DNA from: Gymnopus androsaceus JB14 | Taxonomy: Eukaryota; Basidiomycota; Agaricomycetes; Agaricales; Omphalotaceae | Length of the DNA: 64,000 nt | Assembly (NCBI GenBank): GCA_009733575.1 | Contig: ML769390.1 | Coordinates: 62,001-126,000 of the forward strand | Direction: 5' to 3' | In this document: positions 21,835 through 33,297 of the stretch, one piece after another | Layout of the letters: each line of letters begins with the position of its first letter | Numbering within the stretch: position 1 is the first letter of the stretch | Made by a program: the position numbers and the translations under genes | Notes under the pieces: model-generated | Told to the model about the DNA's origin: nothing | Database searches by the model: none | The model's input: the letters and a program-made list of their open reading frames with translations, nothing else

Positions 21835-24800
21835 TCATCGTCTCAGCGCAGACAGCATCTTGGCCAAAGCATTGATCTGTCCCTTCTGCACCTTCTTCGG
21901 ACCATCACTATCACCCTGACTGCTACTATTGCTCACAGTAGAACTGAGGTCAGCGGTACTCGCTCCAGCTTCTCGTCCACCAAACCCGGGCGACTTCTGG
22001 CTACTAGCCGAATGAAGAGCAGGACGCTCGTTGATGGTGCCGAGAGAAAGCTCTTTGGGTTTACGAGAGCGCTGTTTACGAGGACCATTCGACATTTCCC
22101 CTACAGGGTCTGGACGTTGCCCTCGTGGAAGCTCAGTCAATACCCCTGGGACACCATCCATAACTACAAAAAGCAAGTCAGTAAAAGTAACATAACGGCA
22201 GCCTTCAGTGCACTCACTTTTGACGTTCTTGGGAAGACCGGGATGGGAAGCGTGGTACGAGGACGAGGAAGAAGGTGGATACTTCCCGTTGGTTCGCCAG
22301 CTGTTCGAGGAAACACTGGTGGCAGCCGTAGATACACTACGTACACTAGAGTTGCTGTACCGAGTGAACGCCGAGCTAGACATGCTGGCGTTTGAAGTGG
22401 TGCTCATCGAACTGCGCCAATTACCAGATGCGACCGAACTTGCACTAGAAGCCAGCGGCCGTCCACTGCGAGTGCTGTTGGGAGAGATTGCGCGTTCAGA
22501 ACGTCTATCATCAGTCCAGCGTTCGCGATGGGGGCTGCGCGGTGGCATGGGCGAACGTGAGTTGTGAACATCACGGTAAGGTCGAGGAGGTGATCCGCGA
22601 TTGCGTCTACCACGATCAAAGGTAGATATGTCGTCGTTGAGGTTTGTACTGCTCGCGTTGAGAGGGCGCGCTTCCAGTCCCATTATCAATGTCTTTACAT
22701 TGTTCGCAGTGGTTGACATGGGCATGCTAGACTCTGCCGAAGCAGACATCATGGAGGAACCATCCTCGTGAGATAACGCCCCAGAGGCCAAGGCAGCAGC
22801 GCTGGCCTTTCCAAAGCTCAACTTCCATTTCGACGCCTTTTTACTCACGGGAGCCGATGCAGGAGCATTGGAAGCAGCAGCAGATACAGAAGGAGGCGCA
22901 GGAGGCAGCAAAGGTCTGACTGTACTGAGCAAAGGAGTGGGCAAAGGATACATGGAAACAGGCTCATACGGGCGGGAACGCCGAGACGAGCTCGAAGGTG
23001 CAGTCGACGATGTATCCGACCGTCCAGAAAGCTTCGACGTTTTGCTGAGCTCGCGTGCCAACGATTGTGAGGCAACAGCAAGAGTGGCTAGCGTTTCGTC
23101 TTTCGGTGTGGTCGGCGTCGCAACTGCGCCCTTGCCCTTCCTGGCGCCACGTTTCCTGCGCTTGTGAGCAGATTGTGACCTGGAGTGCATCCCTTCTTCA
23201 GACATTACTTCCGATATTACATCTGCGGCATCTTCGTGATCACGGTCATCCCTAGCTTCGAGCTCTTCAACCTCGACTTCTTGATCAAAGACGGTGGAAA
23301 GCTCAGAAGTCTCGGGGTGCTCATAAGCGGGACCGAGCGAAGGAGCACGAGATAAGGAACGAGAAGGAATAGCTGGCGTTCGTACGGCGGTGGTGCTGCC
23401 GGAAGCTTGTCGAGATTGAGGACGATGGGACATGGGTGTCGAGGCAGAGATTGAGAAGCCCTGGGTGAAGCTGCTGATCGAAACATTGCGTTGGTGACCC
23501 TTCCTGGGCTTGGGATCATCAGAAAGCAGGTCGGGAAGGTCGCGGATCCAAGTGCCAAAACCGGATGCTGAGATACGCTTGGAGTCGTCTTCGGGATCAT
23601 CAAGAACGTTGAAGACCCTGTTGGCGAGAACCTCAGCTACAGGTTGGGTCATGCCCGAAAAGCGGTACATGAAAAAGCTGACGGGATCGCGAAGGAAAAG
23701 ATCAAAGGTGCTACAAGCACCCTGCGCGGTGTCTGTCCAGGGATTACAGTGGTACAACCTGTATAAGAGAATGAGAGGGATGAATGGCCAGAAGCTTAAG
23801 CGACACGCACATGTTGATCAATACGATGCCAAGTGACCACACATCTGCAGCACGCGGACTGTACGTCGGTGCCACATTGTTTCTGCATTCTGTTATGTAG
23901 AAGCGTCAGAATGCATTGAATGTAAAGCCGATCAGACATACCGTAGCTCATGTATGGAGCACTTCCGCAGTCCATGTCAGACGATTGAGCATCAGTCGTG
24001 GACAACCCAAAGTCGGTGAGCTTGACCACGACTTTGCGCTCTGTGGTACCGTCTTCGCGAGTGTGCCGAGCATCGGTGACAATAAAGTTTTCAGGCTTGA
24101 TATCACGATGAAAGACGTGCTGATCATGGCAAGCAGCCACAGCGTCACACATTTGAGAAAACATGGACGAGATGAGACGGAGCCGTGTACGGGAAAGCTG
24201 CTGAGCAGGATTCATGTTAGAGAGAAGACTGGGAGTAGGTGGTGTGCGAGAAGAGCATGTTGACGAGTCGGGAGAGTCTATCTCGCAATGGTCGCGAGAT
24301 TGCTCGAGGAAGTAAAACAGGTCCTCTCCCGGCACGTATTCGAGAAGGAGTAGTAGGAAGGAAGAGGTCTCGAGGGTTCGATGGAGAGTGACAATGTTTG
24401 GGTGCGAATGGAGGGACTGATGGATTGTCACCTGGGAGGGACGATATCACTATCTGAATCAACGGTACTAATAAGATAACGCACCTCTGACATTTGTGCA
24501 GCCAAGGCATCCTCGTCAAGGTTTGCCTTTGAAAGACACTTTAGAGCATACTCGCGCCCATAAACTGTGGAGGGACGAGGCCTAGAAGTATCGTCGAGGT
24601 CCATAGCACCAACCATATGACCATCCTCAGAGGGAGGACGATAGAGAACCTCGCAAACTAGATAGACGACCGCATAACTGCCTGCACCAAGACGCCTAAC
24701 CACTTCAAACTCTTTGGCAGGCTTTTCGTAGTCGGGAGTGTCTGAGCGAAAAGAGACAGCATCACCGATTGATACCAAAGTGATGGTTTCGCCCTGCAAT

Positions 24801-25165
24801 GTGGCCCCTTCCCCAATGATATCTCCAGACACAAAGACGTCTTCGAGCATCAGAGAATGAAGAGACTGGGAAGGGGAAGGGGAAGCAGGGAAAACAGGGT
24901 TGAGAGTCTGGCGAGAGGAGATATACGGGCTTCTAAGCGGTTTTGAGGGCAAAGCAGGAGAAGAAGAAGTAGGAGAAGATAATAGATTAGTAGTAACTGA
25001 AAGAGGAGTTGAGAAAGCGTATGAGGGCCGGTTTGAGAGAGAGTCTCTGTGAACACGCTTGTTGTTCACAGATGAAGGGTCATTATTATGGCGAAAGTAG
25101 TCGCTATTGTCTTTACCAATGGGGGATTTCTTGGATGCTTGCGCGGAGAGCGGTGGATACAACAT
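21835..25165 (-). CDS. Large serine/threonine protein kinase (Ran1/Ksp1-like) with long disordered tail
   Basis: Exons are 24485-25165, 23942-24431, 23811-23889, 22218-23758 and 21835-22163 (1039 aa). The kinase domain spans roughly residues 115-470. The Gly loop is RRLGAGSYAVVYLV, the Lys is in REYALKCLSKANLD, alpha-C follows, then LLEYVPGEDLFYFLEQ, HRDIKPENF, DFGLS (VKLTDFGLSTT), CGSAPYMSYECRNN (APE position), and DVWSLGIVLINM. An acidic/Ser insert of about 40 residues splits the region before alpha-E, and the first 110 residues are Ser/Pro rich. The last 550 residues are low complexity (long runs of Ser, Arg, Pro). The 54-nt intron 22164-22217 is a multiple of three. This layout fits fungal Ran1/Ksp1-type kinases, but the subfamily is an inference. 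It is separated from UTP6 by a 359-bp gap. Confidence 0.87.
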
Positions 25166-25524
25166 TAGGCAGCCTCTAGCTCTCTTTAGCACGCAATTTG
25201 GTCCGTTCAGACGAGACCGGCTGGGAGTCTGAGCTGGTCAAGGCGTAGACACATGCAGCAGCAGGGAGAGAACAACGTCCCGGCTACCGCGAATAATATC
25301 GAGGCCTGGGACTGGAAATCTGGAATGAAAAAGTTAGAAAGACTCGCAGCGCTGGGAAACAAAACTTGCTAGCAAGGACAGTAGAGGCAGGAGCAAAGAA
25401 GAGAAGGGGATCAAGTTGAAACTCAGGTGTGTCTAATTGATCAATATCGCCATGTGCTACAGCTCAGTCCATGCGTCAATCGGTATCTTCCAAGTTCTCA
25501 CTCTATTATTCTCCCTACACAGCA

Positions 25525-28002
25525 CTAATTTACCCCAATTACTCTCACCCATCGTGTCTCCATCTCCTCCTGCTCATTTTGCCCTACCAAGCCTTTTGCT
25601 CTCACAATCAACCCACTCGCTTCTTTTCCTTTCCCCTTTTTTAGTAGTTGCTCTGCATAAGAGATCGTCGCTTCCACCATGTTCTCTTTCGACCACAATT
25701 CATACGCCTGTTGCTGTACTTTTTCGTCCCCCGAGTCGCCTTGCATATCAAATATCTTTTGCCATACTTTGCCTGTGCAGAGAAACCGGCTTTGCATATG
25801 GCGCAATCTCTTTGCAGTCTGATCCGAACCGGATCCGTTCTCATATAGAGCGGATACGTACCCCAAAAGCAACTGTTCATGAAGCAAAGGGTCATGTATA
25901 CTGTCTTTCAAAAGCTCCTAATAAGAGCAACACATTGTTACAACGCGCTGCGCTTTCAACATCGAGTCACTTACCTCATAATCTTTCAGGCGTTTCGATA
26001 GTTCCATATCTTTTGAAAGACCCCATGTCCACACGTTCACGAGGTCTTTGTCGCTCGGGGACACCGATCGCCTTGCTTCATGCCATATCTTGTCAACCAT
26101 GTCGACGTTCTGGCTCAACTTCTTCGACTGCCCCCAGTCGGGCTACCCATACGGAGCCTGATTCCGGAACTCTCGCTGTGTACCTCCGTGCCGTTCCTAG
26201 CGCCTTGGTAGATTCAACGGTCCCTCGCTGGGCTGCTTCTGTCAACAACTTGATGTGTGCGCATAATAAAGATACCGAATCCTTTTCTCGGCGTATGAGC
26301 GCCTGTAAGGATGATAGCACATAAAGCTTCTGTAAAATGGTAGCGATTAGCATCTAGCCCCATCCATACACATGAAAATAGCGGCAGTAACGTTGTTACG
26401 CTGAGCACACTCACTAGATTTTCGTCCAGATTTATCACACAGCACCACTTTAATGCAAATTCCGCGTAGACCTTCCGAACTGGTTCTTCCTTCGCTTCTG
26501 ACACGACGGATATAAGCATCTCATTCGCGCGACGAATGCCTTCAATCAGTGCCTGTCCTCGTAGAACATTTGCACTGGATGAAGACGCCTCCGGGGGTGC
26601 CGTAGACGTGAGCAAACGCGTGTATAAAATCGTGATCGCACGAGGATGCCGAGGTAGCGTTAACCGGAGAAGAGCATCAAGATGTGTGATAAGTGATTCC
26701 CGCAATATTGGAGATGACGGATAGGTGGTGATCAGCTGGTTGAGTGATTCAAACAGGTCAATCTGTGGCAAAGCTACCGCAGTAAAACAGGAAATCAGCA
26801 TCCAAAGGTAGGCGAAGAATAAAGTAGAACAAGTAGAACATCGGCTGAAACAGACAGCGAGTATGAATCCATCGTGATGGTCTCGAACGAACGAAACACG
26901 ATTGAGGCACGACCAATACCCCAAAAAATGGGATTGAATAGTCGACAGCATGAACAGGAACAACTCACCTTGGACAGCACTGTCCATAACAGCCTTCACA
27001 ATTACGCCATCAAGTATTTGTTTTCTAGCGTTTGCCCCTTCGTCTCCTCTTGATCCAATCTGTCCATTTCGGCATCCGTGTCTTCCACTACTGCCGGGTT
27101 CACACCTTCGCCTAACATATCCACGTCCAAATGCCGGTCTTTTTCAGACGCGTTCTCGCCTGTTTCTTTTTGTGAACCGCTTCCTCCATTGATTCCCAGC
27201 ACTTGCCATCTCCGTCGAAGACTCTCAACAAAGCCTAACTCCATCTTGACATACTCTACCCACATCTCAACACTGTCCGAATTGAGTCTGATCCCACGCT
27301 GAAGAAGTGTCCTTGCAGTGGACGGAGAAAGATGGTCCAGCTCGTGTGACGCAGCAAGAATGTAGAGCGCAGGGACATTTGGGTGCAGCTGAAGAGCTCT
27401 AGTAGAGCATTTATTATTGGGAACTGAATAACAAAAGAAATCAAGACCAACCGTGCTGTTATTCTTCCAACCAAGGACCTTGCCCCTTCCTTCTTTGCGA
27501 CCTGGATGTATTCGATCCAAAGACCAACGTCTGATTTGAACCTTTTCAGTGCTCGTTCGAATATGTGGAATTGCCGGCGTACGAGCGCAAAATCAGAGAC
27601 GGTAACGGGTGTCTTTGGAATGTCTAGAAGAAGGATCCTTAGTGCGATGGACGATGTGGGCCTACATGTGCTACGCACTTAGACGATCCACTCTTTTTCT
27701 CCGTAGATGCTCCAAACCCATCTCATATGAAGCGTACCGTAAAAAGTCGGATTTTTTCGCGACACGGCGAACGAGAGTCGCTTCAAAAGTTGATCGTTGT
27801 TTCATTATTTGCTTTGTTTCGGCCTGCTCTTCTTCTTTGAGCAAAGAAGAGAAAAAGATTCTTGCCTACTCACAACTGTAAATACTTTTTTCTCGACAAG
27901 GTCTTTGAGCTCGTCGAGCATCTATGGAGAGAAATTTAGAATTACAGTCTGTTTGAGCAGTTGGAAGCTTGCCTGCTCTTGCTGGAACTGGACTCGTTCC
28001 AT
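25525..28002 (-). CDS. UTP6: U3 snoRNP/SSU-processome protein Utp6 (HAT repeats), with two apparent frameshifts
   Basis: Nucleolar HAT-repeat protein of the small-subunit processome, needed for 18S rRNA processing. Exons are 27973-28002, 27874-27921, 27679-27823, 27452-27623, 26969-27398, 26415-26773, 25975-26329 and 25525-25917 (about 643 aa). It starts MERVQFQQEQ, then MLDELKDLVEKKVF, AETKQIMKQRSTFEATLVRR, FLRYASYEMGLEHLRRKR, ALVRRQFHIFERALKRFKSD and ALYILAASHELDHL. The first intron has a GC donor (CAG followed by GCAAGC). Intron 5 is 195 nt, long for this window. Two one-base shifts are needed for family agreement: a missing base at the C4 run 27035-27038, and an extra base at the C5 run 26131-26135. 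They cancel overall, but Utp6 is essential, so assembly error is a real possibility. Confidence 0.85.
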
Positions 28003-28097
28003 CTTGGATGATTGTTGAACTTAGAGTAGTGATGGTAGAGTACAAAGAGAAAATAGCGCCACCTAGCGAGCTTGCTTAAACCTAAACCATCACCAAC
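28003..28097. promoter_or_regulatory. 95-bp divergent start region between UTP6 and a hypothetical gene
   Basis: Only 95 bp separate the two divergent ATGs, so UTP6 and the gene at 28098 must share a very compact promoter, possibly with overlapping 5' UTRs. No TATA or other motif was identified. Confidence 0.45.
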
Positions 28098-29526
28098 ATG
28101 GCGCCAAAGCTTCCTAGAAATGGAGCCCATTCCAGAACTGCTTCAGCAACCAGACTTGGTTCAAATTTACAGTTTACCCAGAAGGAAACTACTGGAAATA
28201 AGCCGCTTCAACCAACCCAAAGTAAGAAAAATCTTTTAGCATATGCACACGAGGTATGTTCTTGCTGCATTCAGCTCAATACTAAACATTAATAAATATT
28301 TCTTGTAGAACCATGGAAGAGCTTCGCCTTTTCAAAGAGTAAATAGCTCTCACCGGGTGGCCTCCAAAGACCAGCTGCCGACCGTACAATCCAAGCGGCC
28401 TGTCTATCTTTCAAAGCCAAATGGAACCAAGCCCAAGAAAGGCTTCACTATTGCGTCTAGTCCGAGTGACGAGGCTGATGATGATGAATGGGTTTCTAGT
28501 GAAAGCGGTGCTGCGACGCCAAACAACGTCGAAGGCTCTGATTCCGGGGCCGAATCAGAGTTGATTATTCCGGCTGAGCAGAGCAATCTGCTGGAGCGAA
28601 GGTCCTCGACTAGATCCGATACCACGACGAAGATGGTGGAAGAGAGAGCAAGAGGTGCAGAGACACCTATTCCTCGCGTGGATACAGCACGTCCTACTGC
28701 AGTACTTGGCTTTCAGCCTCGAGGCAAGCTGCCGGCCGAGCCTGAATTGCAACAAGCTCTGCGTCCTGCGCCACCACCACCATTACAGTCCACTTCTCAA
28801 CTGGCTAGCCTTCCTCCAATGCTCAGTGCTACCGAACCTTCATCGATCGACAACCGCGCTGCGGTCCCTCGAGCTCTTAACAAGCGACATTCCACTACCC
28901 GTCCCCCATCTACCCATTCGATCTCTAGCAGACATGATTCTCTGCGACCCCACCCTCTAATCCGAGGACAATCATTTGGCCTTGGGAGTAACAAACTTGC
29001 GCCTCTGGCGACAACTTCCGATGTTGTTTCGGCGCAATTATCATCTACTCCCCCAGTCAACATGGAGCAATCGATGCCCCATCCGAGCCCCTTATCTTCA
29101 TCTCCTACAACCACTTTTGCTGGTTCACCATCTTCACCTTCCACTCTTCATCAATCTCTACATCAGATGCCATCCCAAAGACGAACATCTGTGTCCTCGA
29201 CTCGTTCCGTAGCTACCCTCCCTGCTCTTCGTGAGCCTCCTCGACAAGCGAAAGATCGCAATCGCACATTTTCGACGCTCTCTTCTTCGTCTTCTTCGGC
29301 TGCGATTTCTTCCCTGGCTCACATTCCTGCCACCCGTCCACCAAGTCCACAACGCCTTTCCGTTATATTTCCGCCACCCAGTCATCCTCAGTTTCATACT
29401 GCTGGTGTGCATTCACTCCTTCCGCCACCGTACTTGACCAACCACCTAACTACATTGGCTCATCGGACGCCTTTACGAGAGAGCTACGATCGTGTTAGAC
29501 GCGCCAAAATTGACGCTGGGAGATGA
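28098..29526 (+). CDS. Hypothetical Ser/Pro-rich, largely disordered protein
   Basis: Two exons, 28098-28253 and 28309-29526, give 457 aa; the intron has donor GTATGT and acceptor TGTAG. Not recognised. The N-terminus is basic with KKNLLAYAHENHGRASPFQR. An acidic patch (DEADDDEWVSSESGA) sits near residue 110. The rest is dominated by Ser, Pro and Thr with many SP/TP sites, and the extreme C-terminus (LRESYDRVRRAKIDAGR) is a charged helix. The even composition and the lack of stops over 1.2 kb support a real gene. Similar architectures occur in fungal signalling scaffold proteins, but I cannot name one. It shares its promoter with UTP6. Confidence 0.7.
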
Positions 29527-30166
29527 GCACCGTCTGTCTTATCTGCACAACATCTACGACTGTTTCTTGATTCTTTCCGTGAGTATCATTCTCCTCAGTA
29601 GAGACTTCTTTTGCTCACCCATTTTAGGCTCAATACTTTAATTGTTATTATTTGTACCATTGCACTTGTTGTCCCTCGCCTACAGAACACACTTTCCTTC
29701 TTCTTTATATCATATTATCAAGCTACCGTGGTATGCATTTGTTCAATATCTCAGCATATAGAAGATCCCCATTACTCGTTCTCGGTTAATTATTTTCCTC
29801 GTTTTCCGTATGCATGTAAATTACTACTATAACCCTGTCATGGTGTACGAGCTGATATCTGAATCATTCATTCATTCAACCACTTACAGGATCTGCTGCT
29901 AGAAACTCTGTATCTATATCATTTGTTATTTTGGGGAAGTGAACTTGTTATACTTGTATCGAACGCAGCATGAATCCTTGTATTGAACACAGGTATGTTT
30001 ATATTTGAAAGACTACGACCCATTAAACGACTGTTTATCCGATATCAGTTGTCCGATATCAGTTATCTCCTGAACTAGGTTAAAAGAAGACATCTCCATT
30101 AGCGAAACATACGGGTATCCACTCAATACCGCGAAAGTGCCTCTCCGTATACACAAGTTCCCACTT
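29527..30166. other. Gene-free interval between the hypothetical gene and SDR copy A
   Basis: 640 bp of AT-rich 3' sequence. It contains a short direct repeat of GTCCGATATCAGT near 30040-30065. The only open frames are short and uninformative, and I see no RNA gene. Confidence 0.4.
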
Positions 30167-31542
30167 TCAGTTCTGGAGATACTGCTCCACAATCTGCTTT
30201 ACGCGAGGGTCCGCTCCCTTGCAAATATTTACCAATTCATTCTGCAAGTAGAGCACATTTAATCTTCAAGGACTTCGTTGAGCGGAGCAAAAAAGCTTAC
30301 CCAGTATTTCTGTTCCAGTTCCAAGCCCTCCTTGCTGATAGAAAAATCACTCGGCTCGACCACTTCAGCAAATGAAACATATCCTCCTTTAAGCTTCTCC
30401 TCCTCTGCTGCTGATCCAGATCCACCAACTGCACCATATACCAACTGTCGACTACCTTCCTCGGTCGACAAAGCAAGAAGTTTTTCCATCAACCCGTCCA
30501 TTAACGCCCGAATGCCTGTAAACTTGCGGAATTCGCTATAACAGTAGCCTGGGTTGATCGCGTTAACGATGATGGAAGGATTGTTGGCGAGGCGATCTTG
30601 AAGAGCGCGCACGAAAAAGATATTGAGAACTAGAGAAAATGGTCAGAACTTTCATTCCATGGCTTGAGCAGATCAACATACGCTTCGAATCAAAGTAGTG
30701 GTTGTCCCATGGTCTGCAAGGAAGGGTGTCAGCCTACAATGTCATCAGTCACAAAGTGAGCCTCGCTTACACTTGCTTGAAATAATCAATACTCGACATT
30801 GCGTCGATCATGTTGGGTTGGTTCGCAAACTTCAGCGCTTTCGAATCCATAGCCCAGTAGTGTACATCACTCGCTACCACCACGATTCTAGGCTTCGTGT
30901 TATGCTCTTCGGCGGTCTTGATCATGTATGGGAGAAGTAACAGTGTATGCAGAGAGGGAGATATGTCGTTGGTCTGGAAACTAGTGGAAGCGAATCAGAG
31001 GTCGAAATCATTCCAACTAGTTGGTACTCACATAGTAGCGTAACCATCGACAGTCTTCTCGTATGTAGCTTGAGAAGCTATTCCAGCGTTTTCAACCAGA
31101 ATATCTGCGTTTGATTACTGTGAGTTGCTTGCGATGATTTTGTTTTGTTTAGGACTTACCGAGTCGCCCACCACCTTCACGCTCGAATCGATCTGCAAAC
31201 TCTCGTACTGATGCGAAGCTACCGAGGTCAAGTAACCAGATTTCGGCCTTGGAGTAGCCAGTTTCTTGAGATAGCTCTAGTGGAACAGTGAATATGTACT
31301 CCGTAAAGTTAGACGCGAATAAGAAACATACTGGAGAGCGCTGATTTTCCCTTTTCTGGATTTCGGCAGGCAAGAATCAAACGGGCAGGATTCATGGTCG
31401 CGAAATGTTTGGCAGCCTCGAATCCGAGACCTACATTTGCACCAGTAACAATGACGGTCTTTCCCGTCAAGTCGACTTTAACGACAGGCTTCATTTTCTG
31501 GTATTGTTCGCGAATGAAGCGCCACAAAGTAAGACGGGCCAT
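30167..31542 (-). CDS. SDR oxidoreductase, array copy A (retinol-dehydrogenase-like), intact
   Basis: NAD(P)-binding short-chain dehydrogenase, 354 aa. Exons are 31332-31542, 31160-31276, 31032-31104, 30773-30980, 30682-30733, 30301-30629 and 30167-30241. Cofactor site [15 protein letters not shown] near residue 30, ILACRNPEKGKSAL after it, ILVENAGIA, RIVVVASDVHYWA with the likely catalytic serine, and Y-F-D-S-K as the YxxxK. PGYCYSEF follows the active site. The C-terminal exon codes for NELVNICKGADPRVKQIVEQYLQN; if that intron is not removed the protein would end earlier at a stop in intron 6. This is one of four copies in 30-50.4 kb; A and C are intact. Its start faces a conserved promoter stretch at 31727-31755 that ends in transposon sequence. 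Confidence 0.9.
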
Positions 31543-31726
31543 GTTGATTGGGGAAAAGCGAGAGGGAGGAGAAACGCGATATATAGCTCCTATCTTGCCG
31601 AGGAAACGCGTTCGCCGAGTTGATTGACCCACCTGTCTTCTCGATCCTTTCCCTTTGAGCAGAGTGATGACTATTATATGACGGATCACGGATGATGTAG
31701 TAATACCAAATTCATAAAGTGGGAAA

Positions 31727-31755
31727 GTCAGTCGTCACGCGCACGTGGCAGCATA
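31727..31755. promoter_or_regulatory. CACGTG-containing promoter stretch shared by the SDR array
   Basis: The motif GTCAGTCG(T/C)CACG...CACGTGGCAGCATA upstream of SDR copy A (CACGTG core at 31742-31747) recurs at 49086-49113 upstream of copy C and, in shorter form (CGCCACGTGGCGGCATA), at 50550-50566 between copy D and GOT1. In the unit at 45.58 kb the core has decayed. CACGTG is an E-box for fungal bHLH regulators; binding here is inferred from conservation only. Confidence 0.5.
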
Positions 31756-31992
31756 TTTCTGTGGCGTTCCAGTATGGCGTCATTTTAGGTAAGCAGGTTG
31801 GCCCACATGACCTATAGATAACTTCGGGCTCAAGGCGCGCAAACTTCGGGCCCGCACTCCGCTTCCCTCCCCTCCCTCGCAAAGCTCAGGGGGTCCCCCA
31901 AACCGGGAAGCCTTGGCGGGCACTCTAAAGCCTCGTTTACACTTTCAAACTACGCCGAGCCCCAAACCCTAACCATTGGTTCCCCAAGTTTT

Positions 31993-32071
31993 GGCAATGC
32001 TGGGGGCTCGCTCTCTAATGTTAGGGTTATGCCTTCAGCGAACCCTAACGAGAGTGAGCCCCAGCATTGCT
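31993..32071. repeat. Hairpin with TTAGGGTT loop edges, family member 1
   Basis: The left arm starts GGCAATGCTGGGGGCTCGCT (31993 onward) and runs into ATGTTAGGGTT. The right arm starts AACCCTAACGAGAGTGAGCC (32041 onward) and ends CCAGCATTGCTTAAA. The arms pair over about 30 bp around a loop of about 12 nt. A second hairpin at 38662-38738 has the same outer ends and the same loop-edge motifs, but a different yet self-complementary stem. Fully upstream, 31850-31960 is GC-rich and repetitive without a gene. Confidence 0.7.
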
Positions 32072-32355
32072 TAAAAATCTATACTGTAGTACAGTAATAT
32101 TATATAAAAAATATGGCACAAGGGGAATGGAACCCAAGGCTCTGTCATTTCTCAATAATAATGGCACCTGGCATATTATACTGAATACCATTATGCCACC
32201 ACTGCTCATTTGGTACATAGTGTAATCAGCTGATACTGTATGTATGAGTGCTGTTTTGTAAATAGCGTTATCTATAATTTAGCGCTCGCTTATCTGCTTA
32301 CATGAAATGGCGCCATACTTTGGGCAGACTTGAAAATCTATTTGTGTCAGATGCT

Positions 32356-32892
32356 CTTACAGCATTTTCCGAAAACCTTGGCATGCGCTAACTTTTTTTC
32401 AGAAATAAATATTCCGTAATCTCATTCAATTCACAGCCATGGAAACGTTCCCATCACTGCTCGGATGGGCTCGGATGGGCTTCCGGGCACACCACTGCTT
32501 GCTTACTCTTACTGCCCAATTACTGCCTATCTAAAATAGCAATACCAAGTAATGCGAGGGCCTCATTAGCAATTGGAAGTGAAGCAAATGGGCCTGGTAC
32601 TGTGGGCTTGGTACTGGATAGATAGATAAATTACATGGCACAATCTTGGGACATCGCATCTGAGAGGTCCCAAATGGAAACTGCCGACATCATACACCAG
32701 CACAATTAGCCCAACACCGTGACTCAATGGAATGGGTAGGTGTTTGAGGCCAATGCAAACATGAAAGCCAGCGTAGGCCCAGAAATGAAGCATAAGCGCT
32801 TTGGTTGAGCGTGCGCCTAAGGCCTGTCATTACGAAATATTTAAATTTGGAAAAAGTTGGTGCATGCCAAGGTTTTCGGAAAATGCTGTAAG
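32356..32892. mobile_element. 537-bp MITE-like element with roughly 60-bp terminal inverted repeats
   Basis: The left end CTTACAGCATTTTCCGAAAA (32356 onward) is inverted at the right end (about 32862-32892). After it come GGCATGC, AACTTTTT and a diverged AT-rich stretch on both sides. No open frame makes sense. The right end abuts the MULE terminal repeat at 32889, so this element may have inserted at the MULE edge. Target duplication is not clear. Confidence 0.6.
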
Positions 32893-33297
32893 GTAGGGGA
32901 CAGGCAAACTCTGCCAACCCCACGTGCCAATTTGTGACGCTCTGTATTTAGTAAATTTTAAGCGCTGATTGTCAAACTCCTTCATTTTAGCACAACTAAA
33001 GCATCCCTCGCTTATCCCCCATTAACATTGATTCGTCAGCTGATTCTGCCAGCTTAATGCAAAAAATCACGATAAGTGTCATGGGCCGTTTTGCAAAAGA
33101 TCCCGATAACTTTTAGCACTGATATTTTGGAAGCATTCACAAAATATTTGGAATAGGTAGATTGTGTTGCAGAATATTTGGTAAATAAATAACAATAAAA
33201 TCACCATAATTGTCTAAAATAGAAATGGCTATAACGGGTGAAGGAGGGCCCATGGGAAAAAACTGACACCCCCCCTGCCCCATGGTAGTGATCACTT

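Noticed and set aside
22164..22217. Read-through coding segment in the kinase gene
   Set aside because: The 54 nt have GTGAGT and TTTGTAG ends and are a multiple of three. I treat them as an intron.
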